Position numbers and translations under genes: made by a program | Notes under the pieces: generated by a model | What the model was told of the DNA's origin: nothing | Databases searched by the model: none | Seen by the model: only the letters and a program-made list of their open reading frames with translations | NCBI GenBank assembly: GCA_902825875.1 | Contig: CADECP010000026.1 | Location: forward strand, 50,018-114,017 | DNA length: 64,000 nt | Reading direction: 5' to 3' | From: an uncultured Acidobacteriota bacterium | GTDB lineage: Bacteria > Acidobacteriota > Blastocatellia > RBC074 | In this document: one piece after another, positions 1 to 8,459 of the stretch | Layout: each line of letters starts with the position of its first letter | How positions within the stretch are numbered: the first letter of the stretch is position 1

Positions 1-1123
1 CGAATTGCTGGTGACAACTCAAGCAAGCTTTGTCGGTTCGGTTTTCGGGTTTGATCTGCCCTTTAATGTCGCCTTCGTGCATGGAATGGCAACTTAGACA
101 ATTGATGCGGTTGGAATGATCCGCTTTCTGAAAACACGCCGAACGCAAAATGCCTTGATACTCGTAAGCCGTCAGACGCGGCGAACCGTTTTGCCAAAAC
201 CGGCTGGCGAAAGCGAACTCGCCGATTTTGGTGTCGCGCGAAACGGGGCGATAAAACTTCGCCAGATCGTCGCCCGCGTTGAACGGATCGCCTTTGGTCA
301 AAATCTCCTGGATGCGCTCCATAGGCTGCGGCACTCGCTGACCGTGACAATGGCCGCAAACCATAATCGAACGTTCCGCAGCAAGTTTCGTCGGATTGAC
401 GATGTGAGTTTCAGCGTCGGTCATTCGCCACAACTCGCGCGTCAGCGGCGAAGAAGCTTCTTCCGCATGCTTGGCCGCCGCTCCGTGACAAGCTCCACAG
501 GCAATGCCGAGTTCGGCGACTTCGGTGGCGAACTTGCCGCGAACTTTGGTGTCCATTTGCGGCTGAGCTTTGACATTGTGGCAGAACACGCAGTTCTGAT
601 CCCACACGGCTTGATGCTGAAAGTAATTGTCGCCGTCGGGATAAAAGAACGACCCGTTCAAGCTCATCCAGCGACGATTCATCAGGTCATAAGCCAGCGG
701 CAACCGAACGAATTGATCGCCTTGTCGGCTGACGTATTGTTCGATGCGGCGCGAACCTACCGTGCGATCAATCGCGTAAACCTGCCGATGGCCATCGGCG
801 AAATTCAGCGTCATAGTAAATTTGTCACCTCGCCGTTCCATCCTGGCGTTGACGCCCAGATACTCAAACGAATTGTCGCGCGTGAAATCGCCCTGCACGG
901 TTTCCGGCTTTGCGTCCTGAGTCATGCGGCTGTGATGCGTTTGCCGCCACGAAGCGAAATGATCGGTGTGACAAGCCAGACATTTCTGCGAATCCAGGTA
1001 ATCGGCGTCGGCCTTGCCTGCTCTGATGCCTTGATAAACTGGCTGCGAGGCAAACACCAGCGCAGCCACGACAATGGCGGCAACGGCGGTCAACACTGCG
1101 GATTTGATGACGATGGTTTGCAT
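1..1123 (-). CDS. Multihaem c-type cytochrome, 3' end beyond window
   Basis: Reading leftwards from an ATG at 1121-1123, a frame stays open for 374 codons to the window edge. It begins with a hydrophobic N-terminal segment (about residues 5-26, a signal peptide or membrane anchor) and has at least six CxxCH haem-binding motifs: CLACH (48-52), CVFCH, CGACH, CGHCH and two CLSCH. The first is followed by a conserved-looking SWRQTHHSRM stretch that may supply distal haem ligands. The protein is therefore a periplasmic electron carrier or redox enzyme. Such proteins are common in acidobacteria, often with a TPR region further on, which would lie off the window. The exact substrate cannot be told. 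The long plus-strand frame over the same bases is a shadow. Confidence 0.88.
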   Translation of the reverse strand, partial: MQTIVIKSAVLTAVAAIVVAALVFASQPVYQGIRAGKADADYLDSQKCLACHTDHFASWRQTHHSRMTQDAKPETVQGDFTRDNSFEYLGVNARMERRGDKFTMTLNFADGHRQVYAIDRTVGSRRIEQYVSRQGDQFVRLPLAYDLMNRRWMSLNGSFFYPDGDNYFQHQAVWDQNCVFCHNVKAQPQMDTKVRGKFATEVAELGIACGACHGAAAKHAEEASSPLTRELWRMTDAETHIVNPTKLAAERSIMVCGHCHGQRVPQPMERIQEILTKGDPFNAGDDLAKFYRPVSRDTKIGEFAFASRFWQNGSPRLTAYEYQGILRSACFQKADHSNRINCLSCHSMHEGDIKGQIKPENRTDKACLSCHQQF

Positions 1124-1247
1124 AGGTTGAAGGTGATGCGCGGCGAGGGTAAGAAACCGAATTGCTGAAGTCAATCATCTGGCGATATGCTCTTTCCCGT
1201 TCAACCAACAACTAAATCAGGACAAGCAACATTGGGACATTGTGCTC

Positions 1248-1358
1248 AAAACAGGATGAACAAGATTTTCAGCAGGATTTACAAGACCGTCAACGTTTGT
1301 GGCCTACAGCCAGGTCTTAATCCTGTTCATCCTGAAAAAAATCATGTAAATCCTGTTT
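1248..1358. repeat. Imperfect inverted repeat of CAGGATGAACA/CAGGATTTACA units
   Basis: The gap between the cytochrome and the serpin holds two arms of about 45 bases in opposite orientation. Both arms start AAACAGGAT and end AGACC, and both carry the units CAGGATGAACA and CAGGATTTAC around a T-rich core, with about 24 bases between arms. This is a dispersed-type intergenic palindrome rather than a gene. It lies just upstream of the serpin ribosome binding site and could form a large hairpin in RNA. Apart from this the 276-base gap shows nothing clear. Confidence 0.7.
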
Positions 1359-1399
1359 CAAAGTTTCTTACTTCGATTTAGCAGCGAAAAGGAGGAAGC

Positions 1400-2704
1400 A
1401 TGCAAACAAGAACAACCATCGTGTGGGCGGCTGTTGTTTGCGCGTCGGCAATGTTTTTCATCGCCGGTTGCGCGGCTGCCGGTTCGTCCAACGAATTCAA
1501 ACCGCCGGTTCAGGCTGAAACACCAACACAGACAGAACCGCCGAAAGCAGAAACCACACCAGCAGGAGAAAGCTCCATGACCATCGAAACTCTGGTCGCA
1601 GCCAACAACGAATTCGGCTTCGATCTGTTCGCCAAGCTTCACATTCAGGACAAAGACAAAAACATTTTCTGTTCGCCGCTCAGCGTGGCAACGGCTTTGG
1701 CGATGACTTACAACGGCGCTGCTGGCGAAACTCATCTGGCCATGAAACGCGCGCTGAAATACGGTTCGATGAATCATGCCGACATCAATCAATCGAGTCA
1801 GTCGTTGATGGCGAAATTGAAAAGCGCCGATCCGAAAGTTGAATTGCTGATCGCCAATTCGCTGTGGGCGCGGCAAGGCGTCGCGTTCAATCCGGCGTTT
1901 CTGGATCGCAATCGTCAATTTTTCGGAGCCGAAGTTGCGGCGCTGGATTTCGCTTCGCCGCAAGCCGTCAAAACCATCAACGGCTGGGTCAATCAAAACA
2001 CCAAAGGCAAAATCCCCACCATCATCGAACAGATCGGCGGCGATCAAGTCATGTTTCTGATCAACGCCGTGTACTTCAAAGGCCAGTGGCAAAAGAAATT
2101 CGACGGGGCGCTGACTCAACCGCAGCCGTTTCATCTGGCGGATGGCAAAACGAAACAAACGCCTATGATGGCGCAAGCGGGCAATTACCCACACTTCAAA
2201 GGCGAAAATTTCCAAGCCGTCAGCTTGCCTTACGGACAAGGCGGCGCGGCGCTGTATCTGTTTTTGCCGAATGAAGGCGTTTCGCTGAACAGCTTTCTCA
2301 GTGGATTAAATTTTCAGAACTGGCAGCAATGGATGAGCAGTTTTCGCAACGCGCCGGGCGACGTGAAACTGCCGCGCTTCAAGATGGATTATTCGAGTGA
2401 ATTGAATGATTCGCTGAAAGCGATTGGCATGGGAATCGCGTTTGAACGTGGCAAAGCCGATTTCAGCGGTATACGCGAACAGAAAGATTTGTTCATTTCG
2501 CAGGTCAAACACAAAGCCGTTCTGGAAGTGAACGAAGAAGGTTCGGAAGCTGCCGCCGCGACTTCAGTGGCGATTGGCATCACGTCGGTTCGCCGCGAAC
2601 CGGAACGCTTCAACTTCGTCGCCGACCGGCCTTTCCTGCTGGCGATTCGAGACCAACAAACCGGCGCGATTCTGTTTTTGGGCGCGGTCTTTGAACCGAT
2701 GTAA
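1400..2704 (+). CDS. Serpin family serine protease inhibitor lipoprotein
   Basis: The start has a strong AAGGAGG site six bases upstream. Residues 1-23 form a lipoprotein signal ending in the lipobox IAGC, so Cys24 should be lipidated and the protein exported. The serpin fold fills about residues 55-434. The reactive-centre hinge EEGSEAAAATS near the C terminus has the small-residue run needed for loop insertion, so it should be a true inhibitor rather than a non-inhibitory serpin. Counting from the hinge glycine as P15 puts P1 at a Thr followed by Ser, which would suggest an elastase-like target, but this is a rough count. The FNFVADRPFLLAI stretch is the usual strand after the loop. It stands alone between repeats. 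Role inferred: protection against secreted or host/predator proteases. Confidence 0.93.
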   Translation: MQTRTTIVWAAVVCASAMFFIAGCAAAGSSNEFKPPVQAETPTQTEPPKAETTPAGESSMTIETLVAANNEFGFDLFAKLHIQDKDKNIFCSPLSVATALAMTYNGAAGETHLAMKRALKYGSMNHADINQSSQSLMAKLKSADPKVELLIANSLWARQGVAFNPAFLDRNRQFFGAEVAALDFASPQAVKTINGWVNQNTKGKIPTIIEQIGGDQVMFLINAVYFKGQWQKKFDGALTQPQPFHLADGKTKQTPMMAQAGNYPHFKGENFQAVSLPYGQGGAALYLFLPNEGVSLNSFLSGLNFQNWQQWMSSFRNAPGDVKLPRFKMDYSSELNDSLKAIGMGIAFERGKADFSGIREQKDLFISQVKHKAVLEVNEEGSEAAAATSVAIGITSVRREPERFNFVADRPFLLAIRDQQTGAILFLGAVFEPM

Positions 2705-2708
2705 TTCC

Positions 2709-2939
2709 GAGTCAGTACCGCGCGCGGTAACAAGCGGGTAATTTGGATAGGCGCTCGCTACCGGTCAATGAGATTAAGGCAAGGGAATTGCTTGTGGCTT
2801 TGTGGGATAGGTTCGTAACCTGTCTCACTGCTTCAGCAGCACAAATTTCCTATGGGACAGGTTACGAACCTGTCCCACCGCTTCTCTGCAAATTGCTTGT
2901 CTTAATCTCATTGCGCTACCGGTCGCGGTACTGATTCAG
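2709..2939. repeat. Nested palindromic REP/MITE-like element
   Basis: The element is symmetrical at three levels. The outer arms are GAGTCAGTACCGCGCGCGGT (2709-2728) and its inverse ending at about 2936. Inside lie CAATGAGATTAAGGCAAG and its near-perfect inverse ending at about 2914. At the centre are two copies of a GGGACAGGTT/AACCTGTCCC palindrome. No open frame uses it. A second copy of the outer arm lies at 10261-10291. The structure suggests a non-autonomous palindromic element inserted into an older REP-type repeat. Confidence 0.75.
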
Positions 2940-2946
2940 CGTAATC

Positions 2947-3312
2947 ATGAAACTGCTCGATTTCTGGCGCAGCCTGTGGCCGGAAAAACAACTTGAAGTC
3001 GAACCGCCGCTTGATTTCGATGACGACCCGTTCGACAAGCCGGTTGTCATCGAAATCACTGACACGATTGATCTGCATTCGATCCCGCCGAAACAGGTCA
3101 AAGAAGTCGTCGAAGAGTATTTGCAGCAGGCGCATGCGCGCGGCTTCTCAATTGTCCGCATCATTCACGGCAAAGGCGTTGGTGTGCAGCGCGAAGCCGT
3201 TCGCGCCATCCTGAACCGGACGGAATTTGTCGCCAGCTTTTATGACGCTCCCGCAAATTTGGGGGCCACGATTGCCGAATTGAACCCGGATTCGCAGACA
3301 CAGCAAAAGTAG
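2947..3312 (+). CDS. Small Smr-domain protein
   Basis: A 121-residue protein. Residues about 35-110 form an Smr (small MutS-related) domain: a DLHS stretch replaces the usual LDLHG motif, and [18 protein letters not shown] matches the conserved HGKG motif followed by the last helix. Smr domains bind or nick nucleic acids. Stand-alone versions act on branched DNA or on stalled-ribosome mRNA, and the N-terminal acidic linker here gives no further hint. The same domain recurs at the end of mutS2 in this window. The start ATG follows the palindromic element closely and no strong ribosome site is visible, so expression may depend on that element. The nearest downstream gene, P5C dehydrogenase, lies 71 bases away. 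Confidence 0.85.
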   Translation: MKLLDFWRSLWPEKQLEVEPPLDFDDDPFDKPVVIEITDTIDLHSIPPKQVKEVVEEYLQQAHARGFSIVRIIHGKGVGVQREAVRAILNRTEFVASFYDAPANLGATIAELNPDSQTQQK

Positions 3313-3383
3313 CGCGCCAAGCAGCCTGTCGAGTAGAATCCGCCATCCTGATTTCAATCCAAGCCCAAAGGACTTTTACTGTT

Positions 3384-4949
3384 ATGGTCAATCTTCATCC
3401 GTTCAAGAATGAACCTTTCGCAGATTTCAGCGACGAACGAAACGCGCAGGCAATGCTCCGCGCACTCGATCAAGTCGGCTCTGAACTTGGCCGCGAATAT
3501 CCGCTGGTCATCGGCGGAGAGAAAATCACGACTGGCGACTTGCACGCTTCGGTTAATCCTTCCGCAATCAAACAAGTCGTCGGTCACGCTCACCACGCGA
3601 CACAGGAATTGGCTGACCGAGCGATTCAAAACGCCTGGCAGGCTTTTGAAAGTTGGAAGAATGTTTCCGCCGAAGAGCGCGCCAATTTCCTGTTCAAAGC
3701 TTCAGCCGAAATGCGCCGCCGCAAAAACGAATTCAACGCCTGGATGGTGTACGAAGTCGGCAAATCGTGGGCGGAAGCCGAAGCCGACACCGCCGAAGCG
3801 ATTGATTTCATGGAATTTTACGCGCGCCAGGCCTTGCGTTACGACGCTCCGCAACCGCTGACGCCTTCGCCGCTGAAAGACGAAGCCAACGAAGTCCGCT
3901 ACATTCCGCTGGGAGTTGGAATCATCATTCCGCCCTGGAATTTCCCGCTGGCGATTGCCGCCGGAATGGCTACGGCGGCGATTGTCGCGGGCAACACCGT
4001 CGTACTGAAACCTTCAGACGATTCGCCGGTGGTCGCCGCCAAGTTCGTGGAGTTGATGGAACAAATCGGATTGCCGCCGGGAGTTCTGAACTTCCTGCCC
4101 GCCGATGGACCGACGGTTGGCGAATACATGGTCACGCATCCGAAGACGCGGTTTATTTCCTTCACGGGTTCGATGGCCGTGGGTTTGCGCATCAACGAAC
4201 TCGCGGCGAAAACACAGCCCGGTCAAATCTGGATCAAACGAGTCGTCGCCGAAATGGGCGGCAAAGACACCATCGTCGTTGACGAAACTGCCGACCTGGA
4301 CGCCGCAGCCGAAGGCATCGTCGCCGCTGCATTCGGCTTTTCCGGCCAGAAATGTTCCGCCTGTTCGCGCGCCGTCGTGGTCGAATCGGTTTATGACGAA
4401 GTGCTTCAGAAAGTCGCCGAGCGCGCCAGCAAACTGACAGTCGGCAACGTCAAAGACATTCGTTATTTCACCGGCCCGGTTTCCAGCCAGCGGTCGTTCG
4501 ACAAAGTTTCCAGCTACATTGAAATCGGCAAAACCGAAGGCCGCGTGGTCGCTGGCGGCGAACGTCACCAACTGGCCGACGAAGGCTGGTTCATTCAACC
4601 GACGGTGATCGCCGATGTTGATCCGCAAGCGCGCGTTTCGCAGGAAGAAATTTTCGGCCCAGTGCTGGCCTTCATCAAAGCCAAAGACGTTGACGACGCG
4701 CTGAACATCGCCAACAACACAATTTACGGTTTGACCGGTGGGTTTTACTCTGGCAAACGCGACCGTATCGAACGCGCCCGACGCGAATTCCACGTCGGCA
4801 ATTTGTACATCAACCGCAAATGCACAGGCGCTCTCGTTGACGTTCATCCGTTCGGCGGATTCAACATGTCTGGAACGGATTCAAAAGCAGGTGGACGCGA
4901 TTACCTGGGTTTGTTTCTGCAAGCGAAGTCTGTGGCAGAAAAACTGTAA
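3384..4949 (+). CDS. rocA: 1-pyrroline-5-carboxylate dehydrogenase
   Basis: A 521-residue aldehyde dehydrogenase that oxidises glutamate semialdehyde/P5C to glutamate with NAD, the second step of proline and arginine breakdown in the cytoplasm. The start [12 protein letters not shown] is typical of the monofunctional P5C dehydrogenase group (RocA/PruA). The cofactor-binding [10 protein letters not shown] segment, the general-base Glu in AEMGGKD (E290) and the nucleophile Cys in GQKCSAC (C324) are all present. The length fits the family (about 515). The partner proline dehydrogenase is not in this window, so the two enzymes are encoded apart here rather than as a PutA fusion. Most other aldehyde dehydrogenases differ in the N-terminal region seen here. 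Confidence 0.93.
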   Translation: MVNLHPFKNEPFADFSDERNAQAMLRALDQVGSELGREYPLVIGGEKITTGDLHASVNPSAIKQVVGHAHHATQELADRAIQNAWQAFESWKNVSAEERANFLFKASAEMRRRKNEFNAWMVYEVGKSWAEAEADTAEAIDFMEFYARQALRYDAPQPLTPSPLKDEANEVRYIPLGVGIIIPPWNFPLAIAAGMATAAIVAGNTVVLKPSDDSPVVAAKFVELMEQIGLPPGVLNFLPADGPTVGEYMVTHPKTRFISFTGSMAVGLRINELAAKTQPGQIWIKRVVAEMGGKDTIVVDETADLDAAAEGIVAAAFGFSGQKCSACSRAVVVESVYDEVLQKVAERASKLTVGNVKDIRYFTGPVSSQRSFDKVSSYIEIGKTEGRVVAGGERHQLADEGWFIQPTVIADVDPQARVSQEEIFGPVLAFIKAKDVDDALNIANNTIYGLTGGFYSGKRDRIERARREFHVGNLYINRKCTGALVDVHPFGGFNMSGTDSKAGGRDYLGLFLQAKSVAEKL

Positions 4950-5020
4950 GTCAGTTCGCAGTTCACAGCGGGCAGTTGGCAGTATCTTGTAACCCGACCT
5001 GTGATTGGTTTGGAGATTTT

Positions 5021-5707
5021 ATGGCAGTAGCAGTAGCAGAACTTTTACGCACTGAAGAACAATACCTGGCAATGGAACGGGAAGCAGACGAACGGAACGA
5101 ATTCATTGACGGGTATATTTTCAGAATGGCTGGCGAGAGCCAGGAACATGGAGAAATCGTCGCCAATCTTGGCTGGATTCTTGGCTCGCAACTGCGCGGC
5201 ACACCGTGTCGCGGGCGAAGCGGAAATTCCAAAATCCGCACCGGACCGCGTCCTCAATTCGCTCGCAGCCAAAAAGGCATGTACTCGTACCCGGATTTTT
5301 TCGTCATTTGTGGCGATTTGGAATTTCACGATGAGTTTCAGGATGTAATAACCAATCCGACGGTGATTTTTGAAGTGCTTTCGCCTTCAACCGAAAGCTA
5401 CGACCGGGGAGAAAAGTTCTTTCGCTATCAAAACTGGAGTCCAACGTTGAAGGATTACATCCTGATTTCTCAGGCCAGTCCGACGGTCGAACACTTCTCT
5501 CGTCAGTCTGACGGCAGTTGGAATTACCGCGTTCATCAAGGTATGGATGCAAGCGTCACCATCAAATCAATCAAGTGCAAACTGACGCTGGCGGAAGTTT
5601 TCGACCGCGTTAAGTTTCCAACCGACGAACCTGAAAAGAAGCGCGGCACGAAGAAAGCCGCAAAAAAGAAAACGACCGCCACAGTTAAGGAGAAGAAAAA
5701 ACGATGA
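5021..5707 (+). CDS. Uma2 family (DUF820) nuclease-fold protein with lysine-rich tail
   Basis: The chosen start ATG at 5021 has a TGGAG site before it. An in-frame ATG at 4976 would add 15 residues that do not fit the family. The body matches Uma2/DUF820 restriction-endonuclease-like proteins: an N-terminal helix with TEEQYLAMER, the YPDFFVI strand with the metal-binding Asp and the VIFEVLSPST strand with the conserved Glu, followed by KFFRYQ. Biological roles of this family are unproven. The last 26 residues are a basic Lys/Arg/Thr tail after the domain, perhaps for nucleic-acid binding. The stop overlaps the next start (ATGA), so it is translationally coupled to the thioredoxin-like gene, an odd pairing. 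Confidence 0.85.
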   Translation: MAVAVAELLRTEEQYLAMEREADERNEFIDGYIFRMAGESQEHGEIVANLGWILGSQLRGTPCRGRSGNSKIRTGPRPQFARSQKGMYSYPDFFVICGDLEFHDEFQDVITNPTVIFEVLSPSTESYDRGEKFFRYQNWSPTLKDYILISQASPTVEHFSRQSDGSWNYRVHQGMDASVTIKSIKCKLTLAEVFDRVKFPTDEPEKKRGTKKAAKKKTTATVKEKKKR

Positions 5708-6813
5708 AACGAGTCGCCTTATTTTTGCTCATTGGTTTTGTCCTATTGGCTAACAGCATAGGGTCACACGCCCAGGCAAGCGCGGTTTTGGCGATTGGAA
5801 ATGCAGCGCCTGAGTTTGAATTGAAAGACCTGTCTGGCCAGCCGCATTCGCTGAAAAGTTATCGCGGCAAACCGACAATCGTCGCGTTCATTTCGGCTCG
5901 ATGCCCGATCTCGAATCTGTACACAAACCGCATCAAAGCCGTCGCCGACGATTACGCCAAGCGTGGAGTCAACTTCGTCGCCATCAATTCCAGCGCGGAT
6001 GAAAGCGTTGAAGAAGTTCGCGCTCACGCCGAAGAAAACCAATTCGGCTTCACCATTTTGAAAGACACAGGCAACGTCGTCGCCGACGCTTATGCCGCCG
6101 AACGGACTCCGAAAGTTTACGTGATTGATGGCGAAGGCGCTCTGCGTTATCGAGGCCGGATTGATAATTCGCAAAACATCCGGCTGGCGAAGCAGCACGA
6201 TTTGCGCGCGGCTTTGGATGAATTGCTCAGCGGCAACGCCGTGACCAACGCCGACACTCAAGCAATGGGTTGCGTGATTCAAAGAGTTCAGAATCCGGCT
6301 CAAAGCAAGACTGCGAAACCGGCCACGAGCAAACCCGCCACAGTGAAACCGGCGACTCCAAAACCGGCAACGCCTGTCGCCGCGGGGCCGAAAGTGTTGC
6401 CGTTGAAACCGGCGGCTTATGCTGGAATGGTCAAAGCCTCGGCGGGCAAAGTTTTGGTGGTGAATTTTTGGGCTACGTGGTGCGGGCCGTGCGTGGCGGA
6501 GTTCCCTGAATTCGTCAAACTCACCGACGAATACAAATCCAAAGGCGTACGTTTCGTTCACATCACAGCGGACGACGTGTCCGATCTGAAAAAAGCCGTC
6601 GCGTTCCTCAAAGCTCAAAAATCGAATGCCGACCAGTTCATTCAGGACACGGACGATCCACAGCAAATGATTGACGCGGTGTTCAAAGATTGGCCGGGAA
6701 CTCTGCCCGCTACGTTTGTTTACGACAAAGCCGGCAAGATGACGTTTCACCGTTTGGGCATCATTGACCGCGACGTGTTGATTGTTGAAATCGAAAAGGC
6801 TTTGAAACAATAA
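5704..6813 (+). CDS. Secreted protein with two thioredoxin-fold domains
   Basis: A signal peptide (1-25, ending SHAQA) precedes a peroxiredoxin/AhpC-TSA-like domain (about 27-175) with the motif ARCPIS, which has one cysteine and a TPKVYVID cis-proline segment. A Lys-Pro-Ala-Thr rich linker (about 205-225) joins it to a second, TlpA-like thioredoxin domain with FWATWCGPC (Cys260 and Cys263). The second domain should be a periplasmic disulphide reductase. The first may be a peroxidase-like or regulatory module, because it lacks a CxxC. Tandem thioredoxin folds of this kind suggest electron transfer from one domain to the other, which is inference. It overlaps the Uma2 gene by four bases and is followed nine bases later by the aroK-waaF fusion. 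Confidence 0.87.
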   Translation: MKRVALFLLIGFVLLANSIGSHAQASAVLAIGNAAPEFELKDLSGQPHSLKSYRGKPTIVAFISARCPISNLYTNRIKAVADDYAKRGVNFVAINSSADESVEEVRAHAEENQFGFTILKDTGNVVADAYAAERTPKVYVIDGEGALRYRGRIDNSQNIRLAKQHDLRAALDELLSGNAVTNADTQAMGCVIQRVQNPAQSKTAKPATSKPATVKPATPKPATPVAAGPKVLPLKPAAYAGMVKASAGKVLVVNFWATWCGPCVAEFPEFVKLTDEYKSKGVRFVHITADDVSDLKKAVAFLKAQKSNADQFIQDTDDPQQMIDAVFKDWPGTLPATFVYDKAGKMTFHRLGIIDRDVLIVEIEKALKQ

Positions 6814-6821
6814 CCCTGCCG

Positions 6822-8438
6822 ATGAATTCAGCATTCAGCATTCAGCATTCAGCAATCTTCCTTGTCGGCTTTATGGCCAGTGGCAAAACGACGGTTGGAG
6901 CGGCTTTGGCAAAGCTGCTCCACCGTCGTTTTGTTGATTTGGACGACCTGATCGTCGCGCGAGTCGGTTGTTCGATCGGCGAATTCGTCGCCCGCGAAGG
7001 CGAAGAACGGTTTCGGCAAATTGAAACCGAGGTCTTGCGCGAAACGGCAAACAGTTCATCAGTCATCTCTCCCGGAGGCGGAGCAATTACTCGCGCTGAA
7101 AATCGTGAATTGATGGCGCGGGCAGGAGTGATGGTTTGGCTGGATGCTCCGTTTGAGTTGTGCTGGCAGCGAATCAAACAAGACGCGATGGTTCGCCCGC
7201 TGGCGGCGACGGAAGAAGCTGCACGTGAACGGTATGAGCAACGATTGCCGTTGTATCAGGTGGCGGCAGTAAGAGTTGTTGTTGCCGAAGAGGAAACGGC
7301 GGAAGAAATTGCGGCGGAGGTTGTTTCTTTGCTGGACGGACGGGCGGACTGGAAATCCGCGGACCAGGCGGACGGAACGTCCGCGCTCCGGCTGTTGATA
7401 CGCGGAACCAACTGGCTGGGCGATGCGGTGATGACGGCTCCGGCGATGGAGCGGTTGCGCGCTTCGTTCCCTGACGCGCACATTGCTTTGCTGGCGACTC
7501 CGCTGACCGCCGGATTGTTTCAAGGTTCGCCGCTGGTCAACGAAGTTATCGAATATCGTCGCCGTGAAAATGGCGTCAAAGCGTTTTTCGACGCTGTCGG
7601 CCAAATTCGTCAGCGCCGATTTGATCTCGCGCTGCTTTTTCAAAATGCTTTTGAAGCCGCGCTGTTGGCTTCGCTGGGCGGAATCAAACAGCGAATCGGT
7701 TTTGCCGAACAAGGCCGCAGCCTGTTGCTGACTCACAAACTTCATCGCGGCGCGGAAAATCGCAATCGCCATCAAACCAACGATTACCTGGACATCGTCG
7801 CCGAATGCGAGCGAGTTTGTTTGGGTGAAATCTTCAAACCGGCGAATGAAAAACCGCTGCCTTCGCTGGTGGCGACTTCGGTTCAACGCCGAGCCGCCAA
7901 AGACAAACTGGTTCAATTCGCCATCGCCGACCGTCGCCCGTTGATCGCGCTAAACACCGGAGCCACCAACAGCCGCGCCAAATGCTGGCCAGCAAATTAC
8001 TTTGCCGAACTGGCCGACCGTTTGGCTGAAGAACTGAACGCCCAAATCGTCCTGATCGGCGGAGCGGCTGAGCGCGAATACGCCGACAACGTTTTCAGCC
8101 AAATCACCAAAGGCCGCCCGGTGAATCTGGCCGGCAAAACCTCAATGCCGGAGTTGATTGGTTTACTGGCTGAATGCGATTTGCTGGTCAGCAACGACAC
8201 CGGCCCCGCCCACGTAGCCGCCGCGTTGGGAACTCCGACTTTGACGATCTTTGGCCCGACCAACGAATTTGAAACTTCGCCCAGCGGTTTGCGCTCCGAA
8301 CTGATTCGTGCCGACGGCATCGAATGCGCTCGCTGCATGCATCGCGACTGTCCGATTGACCACCGCTGCATGACTCGAATTGCAGCAAACGACGTGCTGG
8401 CGCGGGCGCGAAAACTTTTGCAAACCAAAACCGTGTGA
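6822..8438 (+). CDS. Shikimate kinase-heptosyltransferase (GT9) fusion
   Basis: Residues about 12-170 are a shikimate kinase: P-loop GFMASGKTT, DLDD, GGGAITR and the RPLA lid motif. This domain would phosphorylate shikimate for aromatic amino acids. Residues about 190-535 are an ADP-heptose:LPS heptosyltransferase II-like GT9 enzyme, starting GTNWLGDAVMTAPAM and carrying the NDTGPAHVAAALGTPT motif for nucleotide-sugar binding, so it should act on LPS inner core at the inner membrane. Both halves look complete. The join (residues about 171-190) is coded by a GC-rich hairpin repeat, and the first residues are coded by a 7-base tandem repeat, so the fusion probably arose by read-through of repeats. 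The two activities belong to unrelated pathways. A single reading frame is clear, but an assembly or indel artefact is possible. Confidence 0.87.
   Translation: MNSAFSIQHSAIFLVGFMASGKTTVGAALAKLLHRRFVDLDDLIVARVGCSIGEFVAREGEERFRQIETEVLRETANSSSVISPGGGAITRAENRELMARAGVMVWLDAPFELCWQRIKQDAMVRPLAATEEAARERYEQRLPLYQVAAVRVVVAEEETAEEIAAEVVSLLDGRADWKSADQADGTSALRLLIRGTNWLGDAVMTAPAMERLRASFPDAHIALLATPLTAGLFQGSPLVNEVIEYRRRENGVKAFFDAVGQIRQRRFDLALLFQNAFEAALLASLGGIKQRIGFAEQGRSLLLTHKLHRGAENRNRHQTNDYLDIVAECERVCLGEIFKPANEKPLPSLVATSVQRRAAKDKLVQFAIADRRPLIALNTGATNSRAKCWPANYFAELADRLAEELNAQIVLIGGAAEREYADNVFSQITKGRPVNLAGKTSMPELIGLLAECDLLVSNDTGPAHVAAALGTPTLTIFGPTNEFETSPSGLRSELIRADGIECARCMHRDCPIDHRCMTRIAANDVLARARKLLQTKTV
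6826..6854 (+). repeat. ATTCAGC heptamer tandem repeat read as codons
   Basis: Four head-to-tail copies of ATTCAGC code the SAFSIQHSA stretch at the very start of the fusion protein. Another partial array (AGCATTCAGC) lies at 20281-20290 beside a palindrome, showing that the unit is dispersed in this genome. Confidence 0.8.
7332..7395. repeat. REP-like double hairpin inside the fusion linker
   Basis: Two small GC-rich stem-loops, GCGGA..TCCGC (7344-7360) and GCGGAC..GTCCGC (7368-7384), lie exactly between the kinase and transferase domains. They are translated as a linker containing RADWKSADQADGTSALR. The arrangement is that of a REP-type repeat. Confidence 0.65.
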
Positions 8439-8459
8439 CATACTGCGCGCTCTTTTTTT

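Noticed and set aside
116..1168. Long plus-strand open frame of about 350 codons
   Set aside because: The opposite strand encodes six CxxCH motifs and a signal-like start over the same bases. The plus-strand translation has no recognisable domain.
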